Shown here: positions 6,527 to 14,357 of the stretch, piece after piece
Layout: the number at the start of each line of letters is the position of its first letter
Numbering within the stretch: position 1 is the first letter of the stretch
Source: Betaproteobacteria bacterium
Lineage (GTDB): Bacteria > Pseudomonadota > Gammaproteobacteria > Burkholderiales > SG8-41
Length of the DNA stretch: 14,387 nt
NCBI GenBank assembly: GCA_029883965.1
Contig: JAOUIN010000037.1
Location: 1-14,387 of the forward strand
Direction: 5' to 3'
Position numbers and translations under genes: made by a program
Notes under the pieces: model-generated
What the model saw: only the letters and a program-made list of their open reading frames with translations
Database searches by the model: none
Told to the model about the DNA's origin: nothing

Positions 6527-7945
6527 TCAGGACTTCAGCGCAGCCAGCACTTCATCGAGCATTTTCTTGGCATCGCCGAACAGCATGCGATTGTTCTCTT
6601 TGTAGAACAGCGGATTGTCGACACCGGCATAACCCGAAGCCATGCTGCGCTTCATCACAATCGAAGTCTTGGCTTTCCATACCTCGAGCACCGGCATGCC
6701 GGCGATCGGGCTGGCCGGATCATCCTGCGCCGCCGGGTTGACGATGTCGTTGGCGCCGATGACCATGGCGACATCGGTGTCGGGAAAATCCTCGTTCAGT
6801 TCATCCATTTCGAACACGATGTCGTAAGGCACCTTGGCTTCGGCCAGCAGCACGTTCATGTGGCCGGGCATGCGGCCCGCAACCGGATGGATGCCGAAGC
6901 GCACATTGACGCCCTTCTCGCGCAGGAACTGCGTGATCTCGAACACCGTGTGCTGGGCCTGGGCCACCGCCATGCCGTAACCCGGCACGATGATCACGTT
7001 CTTCGCATCGCGCAGCAGCTCTGCCGTCTCCGGCGCCAGTATCTCCACCACCTCGCCTGCAGGTTCGCCACCACTACCGGCCGCAGCAGGTTTGCCGCCC
7101 TCGGTACCGAAGCCGCCGGCAATGACCGAAACGAAATTGCGGTTCATCGCCCGGCACATGATGTACGACAGGATGGCGCCGCTCGATCCCACCAGCGCGC
7201 CGGTGACGATCAGCAGGTCATTGTTGAGCATGAAGCCCGTGGCTGCGGCTGCCCACCCCGAGTAACTGTTGAGCATCGACACCACCACCGGCATGTCGGC
7301 ACCGCCGATGGCCATCACCATGTGTATGCCGAACAGCAGAGCGATGATCGTCATCACGATCAGCGGGGTCATGCCGTCTGCAACCGAGTGCGTGTTGATG
7401 AAACGCCACGCAAAAAAGACCACCACCAGCAGTCCGGCAAGATTCAGCAGATGTCGCCCCGGCAGCAGCATGGGTTTTCCGCTGATTTTGGCAGAGAGCT
7501 TGCCGAATGCAATCACTGAACCGGAGAACGTCACGGCACCGATCAGGATGCCGATGTAGATCTCAATTTCGTGGATGGTCTTCTCAACACCCTGAAACAT
7601 CCCGGACGCCGCCGGATCGATGTAGTTGGCGTAACCGACCAGCACGGCGGCAAGGCCGACGAGGCTGTGCATCAGCGCAACCAGTTCCGGCATTTGCGTC
7701 ATTTTGACGACGCGCGCCGCGTACAGGCCGACGCTGCCGCCGACCACCATCGCGCCGATGATCCACGCATATCCGGCCGGCGTAACCTGCGGCCCGAACA
7801 CCGTCGCCACCACGGCGAGGGTCATGCCGATCATGCCGTAGAGATTGCCGCGGCGCGAAGTCTCCGGGTTGGAGAGACCGCCGAGGCTGAGTATGAACAG
7901 TATGGTTGCCCCGATATAGGAGACAGTTGCCAGCGTTGCGGACAT
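6527..7945 (-). CDS. pntB: NAD(P)(+) transhydrogenase subunit beta PntB
   Basis: Membrane and NADP(H)-binding subunit of the proton-translocating transhydrogenase. This enzyme couples hydride transfer from NADH to NADP+ with proton entry. 472 residues. Seen: about nine hydrophobic membrane segments up to about residue 265, with His93 in ELVALMHSLVGL matching the proton-pathway histidine (beta His91 in E. coli). A Gly/Ala/Pro-rich linker at about 282-298 follows. The NADP-binding domain III carries GYGMAVAQAQ (322-331), GIHPVAGRMPGHMNV, IGANDIVNPAAQDDP and KRSMASGYAG (432-441). Start ATG 7945 has GGGAG about nine bases upstream. It lies 14 nt after pntA, the last gene of a two-gene operon. Confidence 0.97.
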   Translation of the reverse strand: MSATLATVSYIGATILFILSLGGLSNPETSRRGNLYGMIGMTLAVVATVFGPQVTPAGYAWIIGAMVVGGSVGLYAARVVKMTQMPELVALMHSLVGLAAVLVGYANYIDPAASGMFQGVEKTIHEIEIYIGILIGAVTFSGSVIAFGKLSAKISGKPMLLPGRHLLNLAGLLVVVFFAWRFINTHSVADGMTPLIVMTIIALLFGIHMVMAIGGADMPVVVSMLNSYSGWAAAATGFMLNNDLLIVTGALVGSSGAILSYIMCRAMNRNFVSVIAGGFGTEGGKPAAAGSGGEPAGEVVEILAPETAELLRDAKNVIIVPGYGMAVAQAQHTVFEITQFLREKGVNVRFGIHPVAGRMPGHMNVLLAEAKVPYDIVFEMDELNEDFPDTDVAMVIGANDIVNPAAQDDPASPIAGMPVLEVWKAKTSIVMKRSMASGYAGVDNPLFYKENNRMLFGDAKKMLDEVLAALKS

Positions 7946-7959
7946 TTTTCCCGTCTCCC

Positions 7960-9552
7960 TTATTTGCGGAACATCTGCAGCATGCGCCGGGTCACGGCGA
8001 AACCACCGAACATGTTGACGGCAGTCAATGCAACGGCCACCACCGCCAGACCGAGGATCCAGCCGTCAGGCCGGTCGGCGCCGGCGCCGGCCGCAAACGG
8101 CGGCGCCACCTGCACCAGCGCGCCGATGGCGATGATGCTGCTGATCGCATTGGTCACGCTCATCAGCGGCGTGTGCAGCGCCGGGGTCACGTTCCACACC
8201 ACCATGTAGCCGACAAAACACGCCAGCACGAACACCGTGAAGTGGCCGAGGAAGGCCGCAGGCGCGTTGGCACCGATGAACCAGAACAGCACTGCGGCGA
8301 GCGCGAATATCACCACCATCGACCTGGTCGAGGCCGGCGCACCGGCGCCACCATGGCCATGACCTTTCTTCGCAGCGGGGGCCGCTGGCTTGGCCGCGGC
8401 CGGCGGTGGTGCCGGCAGCTTGGGCGCGGGTGGCGGCCAGGTTACTTCGCCGTCCTTGATCACGGTCAGGCCGCGGATCGCGTCGTCTTCCATGTTGACG
8501 TTGATCACGCCGTCTTTGGTCTTGCAAAGTTCCTCGGCAAGGCGGAACAGGTTGGTGGCATACAGCGTCGACGACTGCTTCGCCAGACGCGAATTCAGAT
8601 CGGTATAGCCGATCAGCGTTACGCCGTGCTTCACCACCGCCTCGCCGGGCTCGGTCAGTTCGCAGTTGCCGCCGCGCTCTGCCGCCATGTCGACGATGAC
8701 GCTGCCCGCTTTCATTGACTTCACCATGTCCGCGGTGATCAGCTTCGGCGCGGGTTTGCCCGGAATCAGCGCCGTGGTGATGATGATATCGACCTCCTTC
8801 GCCTGCTTCGCGTACATCTCGCGCTGCGCCTGCTGGAAACCCTCACTCATCACCTTGGCATAGCCGCCGCCGCCGGAACCTTCCTCCTCGTATTCGACCT
8901 TGACGAATTCGCCGCCCAGCGACACGACCTGGTCGGCCACCTCAGCGCGCGTGTCGTTGGCGCGCACGATCGCGCCCAGACCGGCCGCAGTGCCGATTGC
9001 CGCGAGACCCGCAACACCTGCACCGGCGATAAAGACCTTGGCCGGCGGCACCTTGCCGGCAGCGGTGATCTGACCGTTGAAGAAACGACCGAAGGCGTTG
9101 GCCGCCTCGATCACGGCGCGGTATCCGGCGACGCCGGCCTGCGAGGTCAGCGCATCCATCTTCTGCGCGCGGGACAGCATGCGCGGCAACGAGTCAATGG
9201 CGAGCACCGTCGCCTTCCTCGCCGCGAGCTGCTGCATCAGTTCCGGATTCTGCGCCGGCCAGATGAACCCGATCAGGACGCCGCCTTCACGCAGCAGGCC
9301 GGCTTCCTCCGGTGTCGGCACGCCCACCTTGAACACGATGTCGGAGGAGGACCACAGTTTTTCCGCAGTATCGGCTATCTCCGCACCCGCGGCGCGGTAG
9401 GTCTCATCGCTGCAGTTCGCGCCATCACCGGCACCGGACTGAACCATGACCTTGAAACCCAGCTTGATCAGCTTTTCAACAGCCTCCGGAACGGTGGCAA
9501 CGCGCTTTTCACCCGCTGCCGTCTCTTTTGGCACTCCTATGACCTGAGCCAT
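7960..9552 (-). CDS. pntA: NAD(P)(+) transhydrogenase subunit alpha PntA (alpha1-alpha2 fused)
   Basis: NAD(H)-binding subunit plus the first membrane helices of transhydrogenase. 530 residues, slightly longer than E. coli PntA (about 510). Seen: domain I with GVPKE near the N-terminus, the RAQKMDALTSQAGVAGYRA loop, dinucleotide motif GAGVAG (177-182) and AAERGGNCE. A Pro/Ala linker runs about 373-408 and includes KKGHGHGGAG. Four predicted membrane helices lie at about 411-428, 433-455, 465-484 and 497-517. Many alphaproteobacteria split this subunit into two genes; here it is one continuous frame. Start ATG 9552 has AAGGG about seven bases upstream. Transcribed with pntB from a probable promoter near 9665. 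Confidence 0.97.
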   Translation of the reverse strand: MAQVIGVPKETAAGEKRVATVPEAVEKLIKLGFKVMVQSGAGDGANCSDETYRAAGAEIADTAEKLWSSSDIVFKVGVPTPEEAGLLREGGVLIGFIWPAQNPELMQQLAARKATVLAIDSLPRMLSRAQKMDALTSQAGVAGYRAVIEAANAFGRFFNGQITAAGKVPPAKVFIAGAGVAGLAAIGTAAGLGAIVRANDTRAEVADQVVSLGGEFVKVEYEEEGSGGGGYAKVMSEGFQQAQREMYAKQAKEVDIIITTALIPGKPAPKLITADMVKSMKAGSVIVDMAAERGGNCELTEPGEAVVKHGVTLIGYTDLNSRLAKQSSTLYATNLFRLAEELCKTKDGVINVNMEDDAIRGLTVIKDGEVTWPPPAPKLPAPPPAAAKPAAPAAKKGHGHGGAGAPASTRSMVVIFALAAVLFWFIGANAPAAFLGHFTVFVLACFVGYMVVWNVTPALHTPLMSVTNAISSIIAIGALVQVAPPFAAGAGADRPDGWILGLAVVAVALTAVNMFGGFAVTRRMLQMFRK

Positions 9553-9664
9553 TGATTTCCCTTCACTGGTATCTGCCGAGCATGACGGCCGTTGTTGCCG
9601 GACCGTTCACAGGACGCGGGATACGATGCATGGTCCCGGCCGCCGTGAGCGTAACGAAGTCAGG

Positions 9665-9670
9665 ATTATA
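9665..9670 (-). promoter_or_regulatory. Candidate -10 element for pntAB
   Basis: A perfect TATAAT on the minus strand would give a start near 9658 and a leader of about 105 nt before pntA. No good -35 is present 16-18 bp upstream, so an activator or an alternative arrangement is likely if the site is used. Confidence 0.45.
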
Positions 9671-9764
9671 AGACAATACAGCGGCATTCCGGCCCGCACG
9701 CCGCTGCCAAGTGCCGCGAAATGCTGCCGGATCGGCGGATACTTATAACCGTATGCGCTGCGCT

Positions 9765-9770
9765 TATAAT
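9765..9770 (+). promoter_or_regulatory. Consensus -10 element directly before mutL
   Basis: TATAAT ends six bases before ATG 9777, so a normal start site falls on or next to the A of the ATG. No Shine-Dalgarno lies between them. The -35 region is poor (TTATAA at 9743-9748 with 16-bp spacing). A second CTTATAA at 9742-9748, 21 bp upstream of the matching one at 9763-9769, may be an alternative -10 giving a short conventional leader. Confidence 0.5.
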
Positions 9771-9776
9771 TCCCGC

Positions 9777-11549
9777 ATGTCCGTGATCCGCGTTCTGCCC
9801 GAATTACTGATCAACCAGATCGCTGCGGGCGAAGTCATCGAACGCCCCGCATCTGCTCTGAAAGAGCTGCTCGAAAACAGCCTGGATGCCGGCGCGCAGG
9901 CGATCAGTGTCGAACTCGCCGGCGGCGGCATCAAGCTCGTCGCCGTCAGCGACGACGGCCACGGTATCGCGCGTGACGAACTGCAGCTCGCGCTCGCGCG
10001 CCATGCCACCAGCAAAATCACCAGCCTCGATGACCTCGAACATGTCGGCAGCCTCGGATTCCGCGGAGAAGCGCTGGCGAGCATCGCCTCGGTATCGCGC
10101 ATGGCGCTGATGAGCCGCCGCGCCGACGAACGCCATGCGTGGCGCGTCACTGCGGAAGGCCCGGCGCTGTCCGCTCCGCAGCCGGCAACGCTCGCGCGCG
10201 GCACGCGCATCGAAGTGCGCGAGCTGTATTTCAACACGCCGGCACGACGAAAATTTCTCAAGACCGAACAGACCGAATTCGCGCATTGCGAAGAGGCCTT
10301 CCGCCGCATCGCGCTGTCGCGGCCCGATGTCGCCTTTGCGCTGACCCACAACGGCCGCGCCCGTCTGCAGGTCAAGCCCCAGCCGCTACCCGCACGCATT
10401 GCCGCGGTCCTGGGTGAAGAGTTTGCCGCAGGCGCGCTGCCGGTGGAGGAGTCCGCCGGACAGATCGCGATCCGCGGCGCCATCAGTTCACCGGCACACG
10501 CCAAGGGCGCGCGCGACGCACAGTATTTCTTCGTCAACGGCCGCTGCATCCGCGACAAGCTGGTCGCGCACGCCATCCGCCAGGCCTATGCCGATGTGCT
10601 GCATCACGACCGTCACCCCGCGTTCGCGCTGTTCCTCGACATCGACCCGCAACTGGTGGACGTCAATGTACATCCGGCGAAAGCCGAAGTGCGTTTCCGC
10701 GATTCGCGTGCGGTGCACCAGTTCATATTTCATGCCCTGCACAAGACCCTGTCGCTGTCTGCGGGTCAGGCCGCGCCGGCGGAATCTGCGCCGGCGCCGG
10801 CGTTTGCGCCTGCGATGCCGGCATATCGCAACCAGGGTGCGATGCCCCTGGGGGTTGCGCAACCGGCCGGCGCTTATGCCATGCAGTTCGCGTCACGTCC
10901 TGCTATGGCAACGGCCACTGCAGCATTGCCACAGGCGGTGCCGGCACTGCCGCCATCGGCTGATGAACATCCGCTCGGGTTTGCGCTGGCCCAGCTCGCC
11001 GGCATTTACGTCCTCGCTGAAAACCGCAGCGGCCTGATCATCATCGACATGCATGCCGCCCACGAACGCATCATGTACGAAAAGCTCAAGACCGCGCTCG
11101 ATGATCGCGCCATCCCGATGCAGCCGCTGCTGGTACCGATCAACTTCGCTGCCGACGCACTGGATGTCGCTACTGCCGAAGAGGAACGCGAAGCCTTGCA
11201 GGGGCTAGGCTTCGATATCGCGCCTGCCGGTCCCAGTGCATTGATCGTACGCGGTGTGCCGGCATTGCTCGCCGACGCCGATGCGCAGGCACTGACGCTT
11301 GATGTACTGCATGAAGTGCGCGAGTACGGCGCGAGCCGCATCGCCACCGAACGGCGCAACGAGCTGCTGGGTACCATGGCCTGCCATGCCGCAGTGCGGG
11401 CCAACAGAAAACTGACCGTTCCCGAAATGAATGCGCTGCTGCGCGACATGGAGGCGACCGAACGTTCGGGCCAGTGCAATCACGGCCGGCCGACCTGGCA
11501 TCAGATTACAGTCAGCGATCTCGATCGCCTGTTTCGCCGCGGCGAATGA
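9777..11549 (+). CDS. mutL: DNA mismatch repair protein MutL (endonuclease type)
   Basis: Mismatch-repair GHKL ATPase linking MutS recognition to strand incision. 590 residues from ATG 9777 (MSVIRVLPELLINQIAAGE). The frame stays open upstream to 9711, but those 22 residues are not family-like. Seen: NQIAAGEVIERPA, catalytic Glu30 and Asn34 in KELLENSLDAG, SDDGHGI, RHATSKI and GFRGEALASIASV. A Pro/Ala-rich linker spans about 325-398, followed by the C-terminal dimerisation domain. Metal-binding endonuclease motif D424-M-H426-A-x2-E430-x4-E435 is present with Met for the usual Gln, together with ACHAAVRAN and C567-NHGRP. E. coli MutL lacks this motif, so methyl-independent repair without MutH is expected. 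Followed by miaA after 37 nt. Confidence 0.97.
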   Translation: MSVIRVLPELLINQIAAGEVIERPASALKELLENSLDAGAQAISVELAGGGIKLVAVSDDGHGIARDELQLALARHATSKITSLDDLEHVGSLGFRGEALASIASVSRMALMSRRADERHAWRVTAEGPALSAPQPATLARGTRIEVRELYFNTPARRKFLKTEQTEFAHCEEAFRRIALSRPDVAFALTHNGRARLQVKPQPLPARIAAVLGEEFAAGALPVEESAGQIAIRGAISSPAHAKGARDAQYFFVNGRCIRDKLVAHAIRQAYADVLHHDRHPAFALFLDIDPQLVDVNVHPAKAEVRFRDSRAVHQFIFHALHKTLSLSAGQAAPAESAPAPAFAPAMPAYRNQGAMPLGVAQPAGAYAMQFASRPAMATATAALPQAVPALPPSADEHPLGFALAQLAGIYVLAENRSGLIIIDMHAAHERIMYEKLKTALDDRAIPMQPLLVPINFAADALDVATAEEEREALQGLGFDIAPAGPSALIVRGVPALLADADAQALTLDVLHEVREYGASRIATERRNELLGTMACHAAVRANRKLTVPEMNALLRDMEATERSGQCNHGRPTWHQITVSDLDRLFRRGE

Positions 11550-11552
11550 TCA

Positions 11553-11558
11553 TATAAT
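11553..11558 (+). promoter_or_regulatory. TATAAT in an AT-rich spacer before miaA
   Basis: The 37-nt mutL-miaA gap has only five G or C bases and contains a perfect TATAAT. This could be an internal promoter giving a leader of roughly 20 nt. No good -35 is visible. AT-richness alone raises the chance of a fortuitous match, so confidence is low. Confidence 0.35.
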
Positions 11559-11586
11559 GTAACCTATTGATTTTATTAATATTATT

Positions 11587-12552
11587 ATGCCGTCTACCAC
11601 GCACCCGCCTGCCATCCTGCTAATGGGCCCCACTGCCAGCGGCAAGACCGCGGTTGCCGTGCAGCTTGCAACGACACTGCCGTGCGAAATCATCAGCGTC
11701 GACTCCGCACTGGTTTACAAAGGCATGGACATCGGCACCGCCAAACCCGATGCCGAAACGCTCAAGCGCGCGCCGCACCATCTGATCGATCTGATCGAAC
11801 CGCATGAGAGTTACTCTGCGGCGCGCTTCCGCGACGACGCGCTGACGCTGATGCGCGAGATCACCGAACGCGGCAACATCCCGCTGCTGGTCGGCGGCAC
11901 AATGCTCTATTTCAAGGCGCTGGTGGAAGGACTCAATGATCTGCCGGAGGCCGATTCGGCCATACGCATGATCATTGAAACCATGGCGGAAGAAGACGGA
12001 TGGCCGGCAGTGCACGAGAAACTGAACAAGGTCGATCCGCAAACTGCAGCGCGACTGGCCCCCAACGATGCGCAGCGCATCCAGCGCGCACTGGAAATTT
12101 ATTACATCGAAGGCAAGTCGATGACCGACCTGCTGAAAAAACCGAAATACGTTTACTTCCCGTACTCGCCGATCCGCATTGCGCTGCTGCCGGGTGACCG
12201 CGCCGTATTGCATGAGCGCATCGCGCAGCGTTTCGACGCGATACTGGCTGCGGGGCTGGTGGATGAACTGCGCAGCCTGCGTGAGGAATACGCGCTCGAA
12301 CCCGACATGCCCGCCATGCGCTGCGTCGGGTACCGCCAGGCCTGGGACCATCTGAACGGCAAAATCAGCCTTGATGAACTGCGCGAACAGGGCATTGCCG
12401 CGACGCGGCAGCTGGCCAAGCGGCAACTGACCTGGCTGCGCTCGACGGAAGGCCTGACGGAATTCGACTGCCTCGCTGACGATGTCGGCGATCTGGCACT
12501 CGAATACATACGCCAGGAACTCGAGGCCCAGATCGTCTCGGGCAGCGTGTAA
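11587..12552 (+). CDS. miaA: tRNA dimethylallyltransferase MiaA
   Basis: Transfers a dimethylallyl group to N6 of A37 in tRNAs reading UNN codons, giving i6A, which is often further modified by MiaB. 321 residues, normal length. Seen: P-loop GPTASGKT (14-21), DSALVYKGMDIGTAKP (Asp39), LVGGTMLYFKAL (GGT at 103-105), NDAQRIQRALEIYYIEGKS, and the C-terminal RCVGYRQAW and ATRQLAKRQLTWLR blocks. All are in the order of E. coli MiaA. Start ATG 11587 agrees with family N-termini, but its upstream bases (TTTTATTAATATTATT) contain no Shine-Dalgarno. Initiation probably relies on an unstructured AU-rich leader. Same strand and close to mutL; unlike E. coli, hfq does not follow. Confidence 0.97.
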   Translation: MPSTTHPPAILLMGPTASGKTAVAVQLATTLPCEIISVDSALVYKGMDIGTAKPDAETLKRAPHHLIDLIEPHESYSAARFRDDALTLMREITERGNIPLLVGGTMLYFKALVEGLNDLPEADSAIRMIIETMAEEDGWPAVHEKLNKVDPQTAARLAPNDAQRIQRALEIYYIEGKSMTDLLKKPKYVYFPYSPIRIALLPGDRAVLHERIAQRFDAILAAGLVDELRSLREEYALEPDMPAMRCVGYRQAWDHLNGKISLDELREQGIAATRQLAKRQLTWLRSTEGLTEFDCLADDVGDLALEYIRQELEAQIVSGSV

Positions 12553-12602
12553 GCTGTTCTCGCCCTAACCCGACGCCGTCGACACGATTCCGGAGAATCG
12601 CC

Positions 12603-13472
12603 ATGCCCCACGCCACCGCCCGCGACGGGATAAAACTTCACTACGAAGCAACCGGCAGCGGCACACCGCTGATTTTCGTGCACGAATTTTCCGGAGATGC
12701 GCGCAGCTGGGAGTCGCAGCTGCGGTTTTTCGCGCGGCGCTACCGCTGCATCGTGTTCAATGCCCGCGGTTATCCGCCATCAGACGTGCCGCGGGCCCGT
12801 TCGAAATATTCATGGCGCATTGCCGTCGATGACGTTGCCGACGTGTTGCGCCACCTGCGCATCCGCAAGGCGCATGTCGTCGGCTGTTCGATGGGTGCAT
12901 ACACGGCGTTGCAGTTCGGGCTGCGCTACCCGGCCATGGCGCTGTCAGTCACCGCACTGGCCGCCGGTGCAGGTTCCGATCCGGGGACGCGCAAAAGCTT
13001 CCTGCAGGCGACCGAAGCACATGCGCAGCTGTTCGAGACCGCCGGTACGCATGCCGCGCTCAGGCAGCGGGGCCTCTCGCCCGGCCGCATCCCGCTGATG
13101 CTTAAAGATCCGCGCGGTTTTGCCGAATTCCGGCGCGTTCACGAAGGCCATTCCGGCACCGGCCTTGCCGGCGTGCTGCGCGGCGTGCAGGCAAAACGGC
13201 CGCCGGTTTACGCACTGGAACGGGGTCTGCGCGCCTATCGCCCGCCACTGCTCGTAGTCTGCGGCGATGAAGACGACGGCAGCATCGGACCGGCGCTGTT
13301 CATCAAACGCGTTTGCAAAAACGCACGGCTGTGGATGTGCCCCGCAACCGGACACACCGTAAATACCGAGGAACCCGACCAGTTCAACCGCAACCTGCTC
13401 GATTTTCTGACGCTGGTCGACAGCGGGCGCTGGAAATCCCGCGATCCGAGATCCATCGCCCGTTCCCGATAG
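12603..13472 (+). CDS. Alpha/beta-fold hydrolase
   Basis: Serine hydrolase of the alpha/beta fold; substrate unknown. 289 residues. Start ATG 12603 has GGAG at 12592-12595, seven bases upstream. Seen: oxyanion-region HEFSGDARSW after the first strand, nucleophile elbow G-C-S96-M-G, an acidic CGDEDD turn with Asp222 as the probable third triad member, and His251 in PATGHTVNTEEP. A cap region of mixed helices lies between about 125 and 200. The Arg-rich C-terminal tail (about 275-289) is outside the fold. No signal peptide, so cytoplasmic. It is 50 nt after miaA on the same strand and may be cotranscribed, but its own strong ribosome site and unrelated role suggest loose association. Esterase, lactonase or haloalkane-dehalogenase-like activities are all possible. 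Confidence 0.88.
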   Translation: MPHATARDGIKLHYEATGSGTPLIFVHEFSGDARSWESQLRFFARRYRCIVFNARGYPPSDVPRARSKYSWRIAVDDVADVLRHLRIRKAHVVGCSMGAYTALQFGLRYPAMALSVTALAAGAGSDPGTRKSFLQATEAHAQLFETAGTHAALRQRGLSPGRIPLMLKDPRGFAEFRRVHEGHSGTGLAGVLRGVQAKRPPVYALERGLRAYRPPLLVVCGDEDDGSIGPALFIKRVCKNARLWMCPATGHTVNTEEPDQFNRNLLDFLTLVDSGRWKSRDPRSIARSR

Positions 13473-13490
13473 CCCCGGGGCAAGGTGCTG

Positions 13491-14324
13491 CTATTTGCGA
13501 CCGGTATTCCGCAGCCGGTTCGCGAGCGCACGCAGCAGCGCCAGACCGAACACGGGATTGGTTTTAATCAACGTCAGAAAGTCATTGCGGTTGATCGACA
13601 TCAGGTTGCAGTCCGAACCCGCAGCAGCCGATGCCGCGCGCTTCGATTGATCGACCAGCGCCATCTCGCCGAATACACCGCCCGCCTTGACCAGTTCGAC
13701 AATCGTATCCTTGACAGTGATGCGCACGACGCCGTCCATGACCACATACATGAAGATTCCGGCTTCGCCTTCGCGCATGATGACCGTGTTCTTCTGCTGA
13801 AAAACGGGCGGTCGCGCCGGAAAATTGGCCGTCAGGTCCTTCAATAACGCCTCGTCGAACACCGCACCCGAGGTCGGTATCGTTTCGATCGTGCCCGGCG
13901 CCTGCCCCTTGCCCAGCATCTGCATTGCCAGTGCCAGCCGCAGGCGCTTGATCAGAATCGCCAGCAGCATCAGTGCGAATTCCGGCGTTTTCTGTATCGC
14001 CCCGGAAAACGTCCTGCCGTCGAGCTCGATGACTTCGCAGGCAGTTTTCGCCGTGGCCGTGGCGCTGCGCGGCACTCCGGTCAGCACGGACATTTCACCG
14101 ACGATCTCCCCGGCCTTGAGCACGTCCAATGGCTTGCCCCCGCGGATCAGCGCCACTTCGCCGCTGGCAACGAAGAACATGCTGCTGCCTGCAGCCTTTT
14201 CCGCAAACAACTGACTGCCGGCGTCAATATTTCGAGTCTTGCCGTTGGCATGAAAAAACAGGCGCGCCACGTTGGCGTTGTAAACCTCACTCTGGGCAGA
14301 GCGGGTGAAATCGAATTCGTTCAT
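13491..14324 (-). CDS. Protein with two cyclic-nucleotide-binding domains
   Basis: 277 residues consisting almost wholly of two tandem cNMP-binding (CRP/PKA-like) beta-barrel domains at about 20-135 and 170-275. Each has a phosphate-binding-cassette pattern: GEMSVLTGVPRSATA (Glu77, Arg86) and FGEMALVDQSKRAAS (Glu220, Arg229). The Arg that contacts the cyclic phosphate is kept in both, so both may bind ligand. The linker contains a helix-like segment (LMLLAILIKRLRLALAMQML). No helix-turn-helix, kinase, membrane span or signal peptide is visible, so it is not a CRP-type transcription factor by itself. It may sense cAMP or cGMP and act through protein partners, which is inference. Start ATG 14324 has a GGAGGT Shine-Dalgarno five bases upstream. 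It converges on the hydrolase gene with an 18-nt gap. Confidence 0.9.
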   Translation of the reverse strand: MNEFDFTRSAQSEVYNANVARLFFHANGKTRNIDAGSQLFAEKAAGSSMFFVASGEVALIRGGKPLDVLKAGEIVGEMSVLTGVPRSATATAKTACEVIELDGRTFSGAIQKTPEFALMLLAILIKRLRLALAMQMLGKGQAPGTIETIPTSGAVFDEALLKDLTANFPARPPVFQQKNTVIMREGEAGIFMYVVMDGVVRITVKDTIVELVKAGGVFGEMALVDQSKRAASAAAGSDCNLMSINRNDFLTLIKTNPVFGLALLRALANRLRNTGRK

Positions 14325-14351
14325 GCACGACCTCCGGGACTCAAGCCCCTG

Positions 14352-14357
14352 ATTTTA
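14352..14357 (-). promoter_or_regulatory. Possible -10 for the cyclic-nucleotide-binding protein gene
   Basis: TAAAAT on the minus strand lies 28 nt before the ATG, within a short AT-rich stretch. No recognisable -35 lies 17-18 bp upstream. The upstream region is cut by the window edge, so other control sites may be missed. Confidence 0.25.

Noticed and set aside
6860..8718. Several 200-270 codon plus-strand frames over pntAB
   Set aside because: They are antisense to well-conserved pntB and pntA, are His/Arg-rich, and look like codon-bias artefacts.
9711..9776. Longer mutL start adding 22 residues
   Set aside because: The conserved MutL N-terminus begins at ATG 9777, and the extension would run through the -10 element.
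11620..12426. 268-codon minus-strand frame over miaA
   Set aside because: It is antisense to miaA, which has all family motifs; no independent support.
13472..13481. GCCCCGGGGC palindrome between the hydrolase and CNB-protein genes as a terminator
   Set aside because: It leaves no loop to form a hairpin and has no T-tract on either strand.
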